From Rothia nasimurium (lineage in GTDB: Bacteria; Actinomycetota; Actinomycetes; Actinomycetales; Micrococcaceae): a stretch of 64,000 nucleotides of DNA. The position numbers and the translations under genes were made by a program. Shown here one piece after another: positions 1 to 9,820 of the stretch (position 1 is its first letter; every line of letters starts with the position of its first letter). A model generated the notes under the pieces. The model had not been told where the DNA came from, did no database searches, and saw only the letters and a list, made by a program, of their open reading frames with translations. The stretch spans positions 372,001 to 436,000 of the forward strand of contig NZ_CP056080.1 in assembly GCF_014217215.1 (NCBI RefSeq). Reading direction: 5' to 3'.

Positions 1-1
1 C

Positions 2-619
2 GGCCCGGCCGTCACTGAGTCCCAGGTGCGCAACTTCCTGGCCAAGGTGCCCAGCGATGTGCTCGTGGTGATTGACGAGGCCTACTTCGAGTTCTGTGCG
101 GCCTCCGAGATTCCTGAAGGGCAAGAGCCTCCCGTCAACGGCCTGGACGTCTACCCCGACTACCCCAACGTTGCTATTCTGCGCACCTTCTCCAAGGCCC
201 AGGGCCTGGCTGGTTTGCGCGTGGGCTACTCCATCACCCATCCCGAGGTCACCGCCCACCTGCGCGTGGGTGCCACTCCCTTTGCGGTCAGCGCCCTGGC
301 TGAAAAGGCTGCTGTGGCCTCCCTCGACTACAACGACGAGGTCATGGAGCGAGTAGAACACCTGGTCGCTGAGCGTGAAAAGGTCGTCGCCGGGCTTCAG
401 GAGCTGGGCTACTGGGTTCCCGAAACCCGTGCCAATTTCGTCTGGCTACCCCTGGGTGAGCACTCGGCAGCTTTCGCTGCCCTGGCTGAAGCTAACGCCC
501 TGTCCGTGCGTGCTTTCGCCGGCGAGGGCGTGCGCGTGAGCATTGGCGAGGACGAGGCCAATGCCCGCCTGCTCAAAATCGCAGCAGAGTTCGAAGAACG
601 CACTGATAAGCCCCTCTAG
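2..619 (+). CDS. hisC: Histidinol-phosphate aminotransferase, 3' part (5' end outside window)
   Basis: PLP-dependent transfer of the amino group to imidazole-acetol phosphate in histidine biosynthesis, cytosolic. The frame is open from base 2 without a start, so only about the last 205 residues are present. Visible are the start of the aspartate motif region (VVIDEAYFEF) and the PLP-lysine motif FSKAQGLAGLRVGY, typical of class I/II aminotransferases of the HisC type. Near the C-terminus GVRVSIG carries the arginine that usually binds the substrate carboxylate. The gene ends at a TAG and is followed by a strong hairpin, so it is probably not cotranscribed with the dehydrogenase genes downstream. 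Another class II aminotransferase is possible but HisC fits best. Confidence 0.85.
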   Translation, partial: GPAVTESQVRNFLAKVPSDVLVVIDEAYFEFCAASEIPEGQEPPVNGLDVYPDYPNVAILRTFSKAQGLAGLRVGYSITHPEVTAHLRVGATPFAVSALAEKAAVASLDYNDEVMERVEHLVAEREKVVAGLQELGYWVPETRANFVWLPLGEHSAAFAALAEANALSVRAFAGEGVRVSIGEDEANARLLKIAAEFEERTDKPL

Positions 620-631
620 GGCAGGCGGACT

Positions 632-665
632 GTAGGTGGGCGGGGGCATCTGACCGCCCACCTAC
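632..665 (+). terminator. Hairpin terminator after hisC
   Basis: A perfect 12-bp inverted repeat (632-643 with 654-665) with a 10-base loop lies 13 bases after the hisC stop. It is GC-rich but has no long T tract, as is common for actinobacterial terminators. Confidence 0.7.
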
Positions 666-775
666 CTCAACTTATTTGCAATTAATCCCTCAAAATTCTA
701 AAAATGGACCCTCTCTGTCCACCGGCAGGCGTAGGGTTAAGAAAAGGTAGTAACAGAGCAAGACCGGAGACCCCC

Positions 776-1951
776 ATGTCACAGACACAAACCCCAGGTA
801 ATCCCTGGGGAATACCAGAGCGTATCCAGCTCATGAACGAAGCGGGTGAGACCACCCCCCACACCAGCTTCTCAGCCTACGCAGACGAACTCACCGGTGA
901 AGACCTCAAAGACATGTACCGCACCATGGCCCTGACCCGCCGCTTCTGCGACGAAATGACCTCCCTGCAGCGCCAGGGGCAGCTGGCCCTCTGGGTTCCC
1001 TCCCGCGGGCAGGAAGCTGCCCAGGTTGCGTCCGCCCGGGCCCTTGCCACCAACGACTACATCTTCCCCTCCTACCGCGACCACGGGGTCCTCCTCGAAC
1101 GCGGCATCACTCCCGAAGAAATCACCCCCCTCTTCCGGGGCTCAGGCACCCTGGGCTGGGACGCCAAAAAACATAACGTGCACTCCTACACCCTGGTGCT
1201 GGCCGCCCAGGTACTCCACGCCACCGGCTACGCCATGGGACTGAACCTCGACGCCGAGATCCAGGCAGAAACCGGTCAGGCCCAGACCGGCCAGGGGCAG
1301 GGAACCGACCCCGAACAGGACGCCGAGAAACCAGCCGTAGCCGTCTACTTTGGCGACGGGTCAACCACCGAAGGCGACGTACACGAATCTATGGTCTTTG
1401 CGGCCAGCTACAACGCGCCCGTCCTTTTCTTTGTGCAAAATAACCACTGGGCCATCTCTGTGCCCTTTAGCGTGCAGTCCCGCGTGCCCATCTCAACCCG
1501 AGCTGCCGGCTACGGCTTCGAGGGCCTGCGCGTGGACGGCAACGACGTGCTAGCCGTCTACGCCGCCACCCGCTACGCCATGAACAAAATCAGGGCGGGG
1601 GAGGGGCCCGTGCTGATTGAGGCAGAAACCTACCGACTCGGCCCCCACACCACGGCCGACGACCCCACCAAGTACCGCCCCGAGGACCACGGCGCCACCT
1701 ACGAGCCGCTCGACCCCATGGTGCGCCTCGAAGCCTACCTGCGTTCAACCGGCCAGGCCGATGACGCCTTCTTTGACGAGGTCACCGCCTACACCAAAGA
1801 GCAGGTGAAGGGCGTCCGCTCCTACGTTCTTTCCAGTGAACCCGACACCTTCGAAACCTACCTGGACCGCGCCTACGCGGCCCCCCACCAGCAGGTTGAG
1901 GACGACCGCGCCTTCTACCGCGCCTACAACGACGGCTTCGAGGAGGACTAA
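776..1951 (+). CDS. pdhA: 2-oxoacid dehydrogenase E1 component, alpha subunit
   Basis: Thiamine-diphosphate-dependent decarboxylation of a 2-oxoacid (pyruvate or a branched-chain oxoacid), partner of the beta subunit next door. The ThDP motif is clear: GDGSTTEGD at about residue 193 and NNHW near residue 222. A poorly conserved Gln/Gly-rich insertion lies just before it (around 165-185). The frame is open from 704, but ATG 776 is chosen because GGAGA sits 5 bases upstream and the family's N-terminal region begins after it; this gives 391 residues. It is two bases upstream of the beta gene, so they are co-translated. Substrate cannot be settled from sequence; pyruvate and branched-chain enzymes are similar here. 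No E3 gene is in the cluster. Confidence 0.88.
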   Translation: MSQTQTPGNPWGIPERIQLMNEAGETTPHTSFSAYADELTGEDLKDMYRTMALTRRFCDEMTSLQRQGQLALWVPSRGQEAAQVASARALATNDYIFPSYRDHGVLLERGITPEEITPLFRGSGTLGWDAKKHNVHSYTLVLAAQVLHATGYAMGLNLDAEIQAETGQAQTGQGQGTDPEQDAEKPAVAVYFGDGSTTEGDVHESMVFAASYNAPVLFFVQNNHWAISVPFSVQSRVPISTRAAGYGFEGLRVDGNDVLAVYAATRYAMNKIRAGEGPVLIEAETYRLGPHTTADDPTKYRPEDHGATYEPLDPMVRLEAYLRSTGQADDAFFDEVTAYTKEQVKGVRSYVLSSEPDTFETYLDRAYAAPHQQVEDDRAFYRAYNDGFEED

Positions 1952-1953
1952 CT

Positions 1954-2955
1954 ATGTCAGACCAGACCCCTCAGCAGGGCACCGAAACCCTCACCCTGGC
2001 TAAGGCTATTACCCGCGCCCTACACGATGAAATGACCGCCAACCGCAAGGCTCTGGCTCTGGGCGAAGACATCGGCAAACTCGGCGGCGTCTACCGCGTA
2101 ACTGACGGCCTGCAAAAAACCTTTGGCCCCACCCGCGTCATGGACACCCCCCTGGGCGAATCCGGCATTATCGGAACCTCCATCGGCATGGCCCTGCGCG
2201 GCTACCGGCCCGTACCCGAAATCCAGTTCGACGGTTTCGTCTTCCCCGGCTTCAACCAAATCACCTCGCAGCTCTCTAAAATGCACGGCCGTACCCACGG
2301 CCAATACGAGGTGCCCGTTACCGTTCGTATTCCCTACGGCGGCATGATTGGCTCGGTAGAGCACCACTCGGAGTCCCCCGAGGCCCTCTTCACCCACACC
2401 CCGGGCCTGCGCGTGGTGACCCCCTCGTCCCCCCACGACGCCTACTGGATGCTCCGCAAAGCCATCGCCCACCCCGACCCGGTCATCTACTTCGAGCCCA
2501 AGCGCCGCTACTGGATGAAGGGCGAGGTCAACTTCGCAGATACCGACTTCGACCCCTTTACCGCCCAGGTAGTACGTGAGGGCGACGACCTGACTATCGC
2601 CACCTACGGCCCGCTGGTTCCGGTGGCCCTGGCTGCCGCCCAGGCCGCGGTTGAGGACGGCCGCTCCATCGAGGTCATCGACCTGCGCTCCCTCTCACCG
2701 CTTGATATCCCCACCATCGAGGCTTCGGTGCAAAAAACCGGGCGCCTGGTCGTGGCCCATGAGGCCCCCACCTTCGGCGGTATCGGCTCAGATATCGCAG
2801 CCGCCATCACCGAGCGCTGCTTCTACCACTTAGAGGCCCCCGTGATCCGCGTGGGTGGCTACCACATGCCCTACCCGGTCTCCCGCGTCGAAGAAGAGTA
2901 CGTGCCCGGTATAGACCGCCTGCTCGAAGCCGTCGACCGTTCCCTGGCCTACTAA
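1954..2955 (+). CDS. pdhB: 2-oxoacid dehydrogenase E1 component, beta subunit
   Basis: Completes the alpha2beta2 E1 heterotetramer that decarboxylates the 2-oxoacid and acylates the lipoyl arm of E2. The 333-residue length is normal. Motifs include [15 protein letters not shown] near the N-terminus, [11 protein letters not shown], and the C-terminal transketolase domain with DLRSLSPLD and [15 protein letters not shown] 1954 follows the alpha stop by two bases and an AGGAGG sits within the alpha 3' end. The E2 gene starts 17 bases later, giving a compact three-gene operon. Confidence 0.9.
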   Translation: MSDQTPQQGTETLTLAKAITRALHDEMTANRKALALGEDIGKLGGVYRVTDGLQKTFGPTRVMDTPLGESGIIGTSIGMALRGYRPVPEIQFDGFVFPGFNQITSQLSKMHGRTHGQYEVPVTVRIPYGGMIGSVEHHSESPEALFTHTPGLRVVTPSSPHDAYWMLRKAIAHPDPVIYFEPKRRYWMKGEVNFADTDFDPFTAQVVREGDDLTIATYGPLVPVALAAAQAAVEDGRSIEVIDLRSLSPLDIPTIEASVQKTGRLVVAHEAPTFGGIGSDIAAAITERCFYHLEAPVIRVGGYHMPYPVSRVEEEYVPGIDRLLEAVDRSLAY

Positions 2956-2972
2956 AGCCCGAAAGGCACACC

Positions 2973-4508
2973 ATGTCACAGATCTTTAACCTGCCCGATG
3001 TGGGCGAAGGCCTCACCGAGGCAGAAATCCTCAGCTGGAAGGTAGCTCCCGGCGACACCGTCGAGGTCAACGACGTACTCGTTGAAATCGAGACCGCCAA
3101 GTCGGTTGTTGAGCTACCCTCCCCCTACGAGGGCACCGTGCAGGAGCTCCTGGTTGCCGAGGGCGAGACGGTAGAGGTGGGCACCCCCATCATCGCTATC
3201 GCCGGGGAGGGCACCGAAGCTGGCGGGGGGAGTAGGCCTGCGGCAGAGCGTCCGGACGCCGCCCCCCAGCAGGCTGCCGCACCGGCAGGGGAGCAGGGCG
3301 GCGGCAACGCCCTGGTAGGTTCAGGCCCCAAGGCTGACCCCGTCAAGCGCCGGGCCCGTAAGAAGACAGCCGCTACCCACCCGGTTGCTACCCGGCCCGC
3401 CGCCGTCCCCCAGCCTGAGGCGGCTGTGGCAAATGCGTCCGCTCCGGTACCTGCAGCCGCACCGCTACCCACCGACAGCCGCCGTCAGCTACTGACCGGC
3501 CTCCCCGCCCGCGCGGGCAAGCTCCTGGGCGAAGGCAGCAAGGGAGTGCTCCGCCGCCTGGGCAGCCAGGACCTACCCGCAGAAACCGGCACCAGCGAGG
3601 TACCCCGCCGCCAGCCCCTCGCCAAGCCCCCCGTGCGTAAAGCAGCCCAAGACATGGGAATCGACCTAGCCCAGGTCACCCCCACCGGCGATCAGGGGCA
3701 GGTCACCAAACGCGACCTGCTCAACTACGCAGCCCACCTGAGCCTCAGCGAACAGGCCAACGTCACCGACACCACCGACCCCAAGAGCTTCTGGATCCCG
3801 GCAGGTGTTGGGGGTGACCGTATCGAACGTATCAAGGTCAAGGGCGTCCGCAAAGCCACCGCCAAAGCCATGGTCGAATCCGCCTTCAAGGCCCCCCACG
3901 TCTCAATCTTCGTCGACGTAGATGCCACCCGCACCATGGAGTTCGTCAAGCGTCTCAAGAAATCTCCCCAGTTCGAGGGCGTCAAAGTCACCCCGCTACT
4001 GATCCTGGCCAAGGCCGTCATCTGGGCAACCGCCCGCACCCCGCAGGTCAACGCCACATGGACCGACTCCGAGATTCAGATTAAGCACTTCATGAACCTC
4101 GGAATAGCCGCAGCCACCCCGCGCGGCCTGATGGTCCCCAACATCAAGGATGCCCAGACCATGAACCTGCGGGAGCTGGCGCTCGCCCTCAACGACCTGA
4201 CCACCCGGGCCCGCGAAGGCAAAACCCAGCCCGCCGAAATGCAGCAGGGCACCATGACCATCACCAACATCGGCTCTCTGGGTATTGACACCGGAACCCC
4301 GATTATCAACCCCGGTGAGGCTGCTATCATCGCCTTCGGCACCATTAAGCAGAAGCCCTGGGTCGTAGACGGTGAAGTAATTCCCCGTTGGGTTACCACC
4401 CTGGGCGGGTCCTTTGACCACCGCGTCCTCGACGGCGACCTGTCGGCTAAGTTCCTGGCAGATGTTGCATCAATCCTTGAGGAACCCGCGCTCCTCCTCG
4501 ATATGTAA
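2973..4508 (+). CDS. pdhC: 2-oxoacid dehydrogenase E2, dihydrolipoyl acyltransferase
   Basis: Core acyltransferase of the complex, moving the acyl group from lipoate to CoA. Domains in order: one lipoyl domain (residues 1-80) with the lipoylated lysine at about 43 in ETAKS; a long Ala/Pro-rich linker (about 85-205); the peripheral subunit-binding domain (about 210-250, [18 protein letters not shown]); the catalytic domain (about 280-511) ending in [10 protein letters not shown], whose histidine is catalytic. The linker is long and holds an extra basic stretch (RRARKKTA). It is the last gene of the operon and is followed by two strong hairpins. Whether the complex oxidises pyruvate or branched-chain acids is unresolved. 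Confidence 0.9.
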   Translation: MSQIFNLPDVGEGLTEAEILSWKVAPGDTVEVNDVLVEIETAKSVVELPSPYEGTVQELLVAEGETVEVGTPIIAIAGEGTEAGGGSRPAAERPDAAPQQAAAPAGEQGGGNALVGSGPKADPVKRRARKKTAATHPVATRPAAVPQPEAAVANASAPVPAAAPLPTDSRRQLLTGLPARAGKLLGEGSKGVLRRLGSQDLPAETGTSEVPRRQPLAKPPVRKAAQDMGIDLAQVTPTGDQGQVTKRDLLNYAAHLSLSEQANVTDTTDPKSFWIPAGVGGDRIERIKVKGVRKATAKAMVESAFKAPHVSIFVDVDATRTMEFVKRLKKSPQFEGVKVTPLLILAKAVIWATARTPQVNATWTDSEIQIKHFMNLGIAAATPRGLMVPNIKDAQTMNLRELALALNDLTTRAREGKTQPAEMQQGTMTITNIGSLGIDTGTPIINPGEAAIIAFGTIKQKPWVVDGEVIPRWVTTLGGSFDHRVLDGDLSAKFLADVASILEEPALLLDM

Positions 4509-4522
4509 AGGGCAGAAAAGCA

Positions 4523-4558
4523 CAAGGCCCGGGCACTCATGTGAGCGCCCGGGCCTTG
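4523..4558 (+). terminator. Hairpin terminator after E2 gene
   Basis: Perfect 12-bp GC-rich inverted repeat (4523-4534 with 4547-4558) with a 12-base loop, starting 15 bases after the E2 stop. No T tract follows. Confidence 0.75.
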
Positions 4559-4635
4559 CAGCACACGGTAACCTCGCTGGCTCCGTCGAAAGTTCAACCT
4601 GATGGCTAAAAACCAACGGAACGAGTGTGAACAGA

Positions 4636-4669
4636 GTGAGGCTCCCGCCGGTTAGGGCGGGAGCCTCAC
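4636..4669. terminator. Second strong hairpin between convergent units
   Basis: Perfect 14-bp stem (4636-4649 with 4656-4669) and 6-base loop. It lies between the plus-strand dehydrogenase operon and the minus-strand regulatory operon and may stop transcription from either side. Confidence 0.65.
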
Positions 4670-5021
4670 AACGCCAAGGTACGAAACCTGGAGCATAATC
4701 CGAATTATCTCCCCTAAGAAATCCGAATCTATGGGCACTGAGCCCACATAAGTTCAGGTCTCGTAGGTTACCTTATGCCCTTGAGGTGCTCCTGTCGATA
4801 ATCTCTGGGTCAGTCCCCCAACGTCGCCAGAACACTGAGTCCCCCGACTCAGTGCAAGAAACACTCAAGTTACTGTAAATCTTAGTCGAGGGTGGCTCGG
4901 TCTGTATGTCCTCATATAGGGCGACACTAGCGCCTACCCCCGGGGCAGGAGGCTAATCGCTTCCCTCAAAATGCCCACAAGACTGCCCCACCATAGATAG
5001 GGTGCCCAGACTAAATAAGCT
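4670..5021. other. Intergenic stretch without recognisable gene
   Basis: About 350 bases between convergent operons. No open frame with coding character was seen. A small hairpin (4833-4840 with 4847-4854, 8-bp stem, C-rich loop) is the only structure found and could be a terminator for the minus-strand operon. Confidence 0.5.
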
Positions 5022-6038
5022 CTAGAAACGTTCCACCACGCCGGTCTGAGAAATCTCAATGGCACTAGGTTCTTCGTCCTCTGAATTGCCATCGTGTACC
5101 AGCATGACAGCGGTCTGATCGTCAGCAGGGAAGGCACGCACCGTGATAGTACCGCCTGACGCGTTATCAAAAAGATCAACCGCACACTGGGTAAGCGCCA
5201 GCGATACACGGGAGGGTAGGGCCGAGCCGCGCTCGTCCAGAATATCGACCTTGACCCCGCGCTGGCGGGCCAGCCAGGCGGCGTCCAGAATCTCCTTATT
5301 CACGATGTAGCGGCCGCGAATCGTATCGCGCAGATGTGCCTCGGTGAAGCGGAACTCGTCCATCTCGGTGCGGGTCACCGGTGACTCGTTATAGGCGATG
5401 CGGTGCAGCATATCCTCGGTCAGAGCGCGGACCTCCTGCACACGCTGGGTAGCGATAGCGCCCATATCGGTCTCTTCGGCGCGCCCGGCGTCCGCGGTAA
5501 TGCGCATACTGAGGGCCTGCCTGGTCTTAGAGACCGCCTGCTCAATCTGCTTAGGCACAATCATGCTCAACAGCATGAGCAGGAAGGGGATAGCAAACTC
5601 GGTAGAGAGCGTCAGACGGGTATCGAAATAGTTGGTGTGCCAGCTCAGCACCAGCACCACAAAGCCACAAAAGAAGAGCCAGCCAAAGAAAGTATGGCGG
5701 CGCAAGACCAGCCCCGCAGCCAGCAGGGTGTAGGCCATGAGGGGCCAGGAGAGATTGGAGAAGGTAATCGAGTGGCTGATAGCGCTCAGCGTAGTATCAA
5801 CCGAGTTAAGCCCCAGCACCATGATGATGGGCATCATGACGTCGGGCAGGGCCAGACGCTTGGTGGGAAGGAAAACCGGTAGTGTAGCCAGGGCGTAGAG
5901 ACTCAGCAGAATCGCCCAGTGGGGGGCGCGGGTGACGGTGTAGTGGTCGTACCAGAAGAAGAAAGACCCCAGAATCAGCAGGGTGACGGTACTCAGAATG
6001 AGGGTGAGGATGCGGGAGCGATAGTACTTAGCCAGCAT
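5022..6038 (-). CDS. Membrane protein resembling a degenerate sensor kinase
   Basis: Role unknown. The N-terminal half (about residues 10-175) has five or six hydrophobic segments. The cytoplasmic half has a helical region (about 180-230), a segment RYIVNKEILDAAWLARQRG, and a weak GHKL-like end (LTQCAVDLFDNASGGTITV, LVHDGNSED). No clear phosphoacceptor histidine block or ATP-lid glycines are visible, so it looks like a kinase-like partner rather than an active kinase. The ATG at 6038 is chosen over an open extension to 6119 because GAGGAA sits just upstream; this start overlaps the end of the kinase gene by 11 bases, indicating translational coupling. It may modulate the neighbouring kinase; this is inference. 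Confidence 0.7.
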   Translation of the reverse strand: MLAKYYRSRILTLILSTVTLLILGSFFFWYDHYTVTRAPHWAILLSLYALATLPVFLPTKRLALPDVMMPIIMVLGLNSVDTTLSAISHSITFSNLSWPLMAYTLLAAGLVLRRHTFFGWLFFCGFVVLVLSWHTNYFDTRLTLSTEFAIPFLLMLLSMIVPKQIEQAVSKTRQALSMRITADAGRAEETDMGAIATQRVQEVRALTEDMLHRIAYNESPVTRTEMDEFRFTEAHLRDTIRGRYIVNKEILDAAWLARQRGVKVDILDERGSALPSRVSLALTQCAVDLFDNASGGTITVRAFPADDQTAVMLVHDGNSEDEEPSAIEISQTGVVERF

Positions 6039-7251
6039 TGGGTTCCTCATGGGGCCACTGGACGACAACGCGGGTGCCCTTCTCCGGTGCCGAGGTAATG
6101 GTGACCATACCACCGGCATCCTCCATCGATCGGATCATCGACACGCGCACGCCCAGGCGGCGGAAATCGATGTTGCTCATCGAGAAGCCCTGGCCCTTAT
6201 CTGAGATGGTGCAGAGAATGTAGGGGCGCACCTCGTCGGAGCGGGTGGAGTTGAAGGGGCGGCGCATCTCGGTACGAATCGAGATATGGGTGGTGCGGGT
6301 GCCCGAGTGGCGGGCAGAGTTAGATACCGCTTCGGTGACGGCGTGGGTGAAGGCCCTTGCTGCGGTGTAGGGCAGGGTGGAATCGGGGCTGGCGAGCGGG
6401 TACTTTTCGATGGAGTCGGAGACAAAGCGCAGGCGCTGGTTCCAGGGCTCCACGCCCTCTGCAATCTGCTCGGTTAGAGCCTGGAAGGTGATGGGGCGCT
6501 GGGGCTGGGACTTGAGGGCCTCTTCTTCGAGCACGCCGATGGCGCGGCGGGCTAGCAGGCGGGTGCGCTGGGGTAGCTCGCCGGGGTTACGGCTGGCGTC
6601 GAGCAGGGCTGCCATCACGTTATCGTGGACCAGCTTATCGAAGCCTTGTAGCTCCTTGGCGTAGTCGCGTGAGCGGTTGAGCAGAAGCTGGGCAGAGAGG
6701 GTCTCGTAGTAGGTCTTGTCTGATTCGTGGACGGCGTTGAGGGCAAAGCGGGCCAGTCCGGCCAGCAGGGCGCAACAGAAGCCTAGATAGGCCACACGAA
6801 TGAGAAGCTCGGTGGCATCGAGGGGGGAGCCTTTGATCACGTGGGCAGATACCGAGCTGATGACCAGTAGTACCGGGAAAACGATGCTGTGAATGATGCT
6901 CTCTCGCGGGCTTTCTTCGAAGACCGGAACCAGCATGGCATAGATGCCAAAGAGCCAAGACCAGGGAATTGCGGAGTGTTCAGCCCCTACCGTGAAGGGC
7001 CACAGAAGGTAAGAGCCGTAGGCGATCGCCAGCATAAAGCTCACGACCTTAGCAGAGACTTCCTTGCGAATGCCGTTGAACATCAGCAGGGCAGCGTGGG
7101 CTACTAGTAAGGGAATGATCGCCAGATACCAGTAGGAGTCACCCCCGCGAATCTCAGAGATGTTGGCAAGCGACTGGAATAGCAGACCTACAGCGATGAG
7201 GGAGTAGATGATTTCCAGGGTGCAGTAGAGGTCGGAGGAGCTCGGCCCCAT
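6028..7251 (-). CDS. Membrane-bound sensor histidine kinase
   Basis: Sensor of a two-component system with the LuxR-type regulator upstream. Residues 1-180 contain about five to six membrane segments. The dimerisation region has KLVHDNVMAALLD with the likely phosphoacceptor His near 209, resembling NarL-type kinases (HDNV). The ATPase domain has an N box (EAVSNSARHSGT), a G1 box (SDKGQGFSM) and ends GTRVVVQW. The start at 7251 has no good ribosome-binding site. The frame stays open upstream to about 7383 but holds no ATG, GTG or TTG, so 7251 is the first usable start. The signal is unknown. Confidence 0.82.
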   Translation of the reverse strand: MGPSSSDLYCTLEIIYSLIAVGLLFQSLANISEIRGGDSYWYLAIIPLLVAHAALLMFNGIRKEVSAKVVSFMLAIAYGSYLLWPFTVGAEHSAIPWSWLFGIYAMLVPVFEESPRESIIHSIVFPVLLVISSVSAHVIKGSPLDATELLIRVAYLGFCCALLAGLARFALNAVHESDKTYYETLSAQLLLNRSRDYAKELQGFDKLVHDNVMAALLDASRNPGELPQRTRLLARRAIGVLEEEALKSQPQRPITFQALTEQIAEGVEPWNQRLRFVSDSIEKYPLASPDSTLPYTAARAFTHAVTEAVSNSARHSGTRTTHISIRTEMRRPFNSTRSDEVRPYILCTISDKGQGFSMSNIDFRRLGVRVSMIRSMEDAGGMVTITSAPEKGTRVVVQWPHEEPNAG

Positions 7252-7398
7252 GAGTCGCTGCTGCCCTGTGGTGAGGGAGAGTGACTTGAAGGAGAAAGAA
7301 CGGATGCGGTCTGCCCGCGACGGTTGTAGCGCGTGGGCTAGGTCCCGGGAGGCGCCGCCGGTGGTGGTAGACAGGGTGCGTCCTTAGGTCTTCGCGTC

Positions 7399-8112
7399 TT
7401 AGAGGTTGCGGTCTGCGGTTGAGGTGTCTTCCATGGAATCAACCAGGCCGTCTTCGATAGCGCGAATACGCAGGTCGATCTTGGTGGGGGCGGGGCGGCC
7501 GACGCGGGCGTACTTCTCGCGGATACGGTCGATGTTGGTCTTAACAGCGGACTGCTTGATGCCCATGCGGCGGGCTACCTGTACCTGTGCGAAACCTGAG
7601 GCGTAGAGGCGCAGGGTTTCCTGCTCGCGGGGGGAGAGGTTGGCGCGGGAGAACTCGTGGTCACCGTCGATTGCTGCTGCCAGTTCCTTGGTGACAACGG
7701 CCCTGCCTTCGGCGATGTTCTTGGCTTCTGCCAGCGCGTGTTCGAGGGGCTCTGACTTGCGCACCAGACCAAGGGCACCTGCCTTGAGAGCTTCACGAAT
7801 CAGGCCGGGGTTCTCTCCGATGCTGAAGATGAGCACCTTGATGCCGGCACGCTGCAGGATGTCGACGTTTTCTGAGGGGCGGGACTTATCTTGCAGGGAG
7901 AGGTCGAGCAGCACAACGTCGCAGTCGCGCTTGAGCTTGCCCAGGTCAGCGGACGAGGGGTCGGAGAGACTGCGACCCAGGGCAACGAGAAGGTCTGCCG
8001 CGGTGGGTGCTGCGGCGACCAGTTCGATTTCGCTGGCGCCTGCTGCGACGGCTCGTATGCCCTCACGGACGACTTCGTGGTCATCGACAATGCCTACGCG
8101 TACTACGCTCAT
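7399..8112 (-). CDS. NarL/LuxR-family response regulator
   Basis: DNA-binding response regulator, 237 residues. The receiver domain shows VGIVDDHE, the likely phosphoacceptor Asp70 in VVLLDLSLQ, and the conserved lysine region in GLVRKSE. The C-terminal LuxR helix-turn-helix begins LSPREQETLRLYASG. A segment of about 15 extra residues (SDPSSADLGKLKRD) precedes the phosphoacceptor strand, longer than in most NarL proteins. It is the first gene of a three-gene minus-strand unit with the kinase and kinase-like protein, separated from the kinase by 147 bases. Confidence 0.87.
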   Translation of the reverse strand: MSVVRVGIVDDHEVVREGIRAVAAGASEIELVAAAPTAADLLVALGRSLSDPSSADLGKLKRDCDVVLLDLSLQDKSRPSENVDILQRAGIKVLIFSIGENPGLIREALKAGALGLVRKSEPLEHALAEAKNIAEGRAVVTKELAAAIDGDHEFSRANLSPREQETLRLYASGFAQVQVARRMGIKQSAVKTNIDRIREKYARVGRPAPTKIDLRIRAIEDGLVDSMEDTSTADRNL

Positions 8113-8285
8113 GATCCCTACTTACCTCGTGTGCTGGTGCAACCTTCACCTGTGGGTGGTGGCTGCTCGTCGGTTGCTGTGTGTGGTGCGGTGAGCAGAC
8201 TGGGTGTTTTTCTTACGAAAATATTTTACAGGCAAAGTGTGGTTGGTGGGCTGAACTGTGGGCGCGGTGACGCGCTCTTACTGTT

Positions 8286-9149
8286 TTAGCGGCTGCGGGC
8301 GTCCGCGGTAGTCAGGGCACGGTGGTAGCGCAGCCCCAGCCCGGCTCCTGCGAGGGCGGCAAGAAGAGCTAGGACACCGGTGGCCAGGACGGTCAGGGCG
8401 CCGATAGGTAGATCGGGGGCCAAGAGGGGCTGGAGGGCGTAGGCGGGTGCTAGGGGGTGTGTGAGCTGGGCGGTTGCCCATGTGAGCAGGGTGGCAAGAA
8501 GTGCGCCCAGGGTGCTCATGGCAAGGACGCCCACGGCCTGTTTGCTGGGGGCTAGGGCCGTCATGCGCGAGGCGGTGTAGCCTGCAAACCCAAAGGCCAC
8601 CGAGATAAGGACGGCAACCGTGATGAGCCAGGGCAGAGCCTGTGTGCGGCTGGCGGGTGCGGTGACGGCTAGAACCGTCTCGGTCAGGCCGCTGTAGACG
8701 GAGACCCCCAGAACCCCCATCATGGTTCGGGCTAGGGCCAAACCCCCGGTGGTAAGGGCGTAGGCGACCAGGGCACCACAGAAAGCCGGGACGAACTGCA
8801 CCCGTTTGAGGGCAGCGGCGGGCGCTGTCGCACCCAGATTTGCTGCGGGGCGTGCGGACGCCGGCATCGGCTGCAGAGGCTGGGCAGGAGTTGCCGGTTC
8901 AGCAGAATAAACCTGCTGAGTGGGCTGGGGCTGCGCCTGAACCGGAACGGTCTGCTGGTGGTTCTGCTCTGTGGGTGGAACGCGCTGGTAGCGGGTAGCC
9001 GAGACCTCGGGGTCTGCTGGGGTAGACGCCGGGCTGCCACCCGCGTCCTGCCCGAAGGTGCGCGGGTCGAGCACCCGGGTGGGGTCGGAGTCCTCAAAGA
9101 CAGCGTCCCACTCATCAAAATCACGGCGGTTCTTAGGCTGATCGGTCAC
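8286..9149 (-). CDS. Hypothetical membrane protein with disordered N-terminus
   Basis: Unrecognised. The first 115 residues are polar and Pro/Gln-rich with no predicted fold; the remainder has four or five hydrophobic segments (around 120-145, 165-190, 205-230, 250-275) rich in Ala, Leu and Thr. GTG 9149 is preferred to TTG 9155 because AAAGGGG lies 8 bases upstream. The gene is isolated from the response regulator by 170 bases and follows the acetyltransferase on the same strand by 28 bases, so it may be cotranscribed with it. Confidence 0.65.
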   Translation of the reverse strand: MTDQPKNRRDFDEWDAVFEDSDPTRVLDPRTFGQDAGGSPASTPADPEVSATRYQRVPPTEQNHQQTVPVQAQPQPTQQVYSAEPATPAQPLQPMPASARPAANLGATAPAAALKRVQFVPAFCGALVAYALTTGGLALARTMMGVLGVSVYSGLTETVLAVTAPASRTQALPWLITVAVLISVAFGFAGYTASRMTALAPSKQAVGVLAMSTLGALLATLLTWATAQLTHPLAPAYALQPLLAPDLPIGALTVLATGVLALLAALAGAGLGLRYHRALTTADARSR

Positions 9150-9177
9150 CGGCAACGCCCCTTTCTACAAAAAATAC

Positions 9178-9819
9178 TTACGCCACCCCCAGAGCCTGGG
9201 GGCTGTACTGGTGGGCCGGATCGGTGGGGCGCTCATCTGCGCTCACATACTTGATCACCCTGGCGGGGTTACCGACCACCACGGCGTTGGCGGGGACGTC
9301 CTTGGTCACCACCGCACCGGCACCAATCACAGCGTTCTCACCCACGGTGACGCCCGGGCAGAGAATCGCCCCGCCGCCAATCCAGACGTTACGCTCCACC
9401 GTAATAGGCAGGCCGCCCTCCCACAGGGCCTCGCGGTCCACCGGGTTAAGGGGGTGGGTGGGCGTCAAGAACTGTACGTTGGGGCCCACCAGGACGGCAT
9501 CACCAAAGGTAATGGGGGCAACGTCAAGGAAGACACAACCAAAGTTGAAGAAGCAACCCGCCCCAATATGGGTATTGACCCCGTAGTCAAAGGCAACCGA
9601 AGGGCGAATTGTGGAGCCCTCACCGAGGGACCCCACAATCTGGGCTAGCACCTCCCGCTTGCGGCTATCGCGGGCCCGGTACAGCCGGGTGTATTCCTCC
9701 ACCAGCTCCACCACCCGGTAGTGGGTATCGGCACACTCATCGTCCGGGCGGTAGGCGAACCCCGCCGTCATCTGCTCAAAGATGCTCTTACCGGCGCGCA
9801 GCTCATCCCAGTTCGTCAT
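9178..9819 (-). CDS. maa: Sugar O-acetyltransferase, maltose/galactoside type
   Basis: Acetyl-CoA-dependent acetylation of a sugar hydroxyl. Left-handed beta-helix hexapeptide repeats are obvious in the C-terminal two thirds (VNTHIGAGCFFNFGCVF, ITVERNVWIGGGA, VTVGENAVIGAGAVVTKDV). The catalytic His lies in FLTPTHPLNPV. The N-terminal Mac domain (KSIFEQMTAGFAYRPDD, about residues 10-65) is typical of maltose acetyltransferases. ATG 9819 is chosen because GGAGG lies five bases before it, inside the end of the small upstream gene. True substrate not known. Confidence 0.85.
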   Translation of the reverse strand: MTNWDELRAGKSIFEQMTAGFAYRPDDECADTHYRVVELVEEYTRLYRARDSRKREVLAQIVGSLGEGSTIRPSVAFDYGVNTHIGAGCFFNFGCVFLDVAPITFGDAVLVGPNVQFLTPTHPLNPVDREALWEGGLPITVERNVWIGGGAILCPGVTVGENAVIGAGAVVTKDVPANAVVVGNPARVIKYVSADERPTDPAHQYSPQALGVA

Positions 9820-9820
9820 G

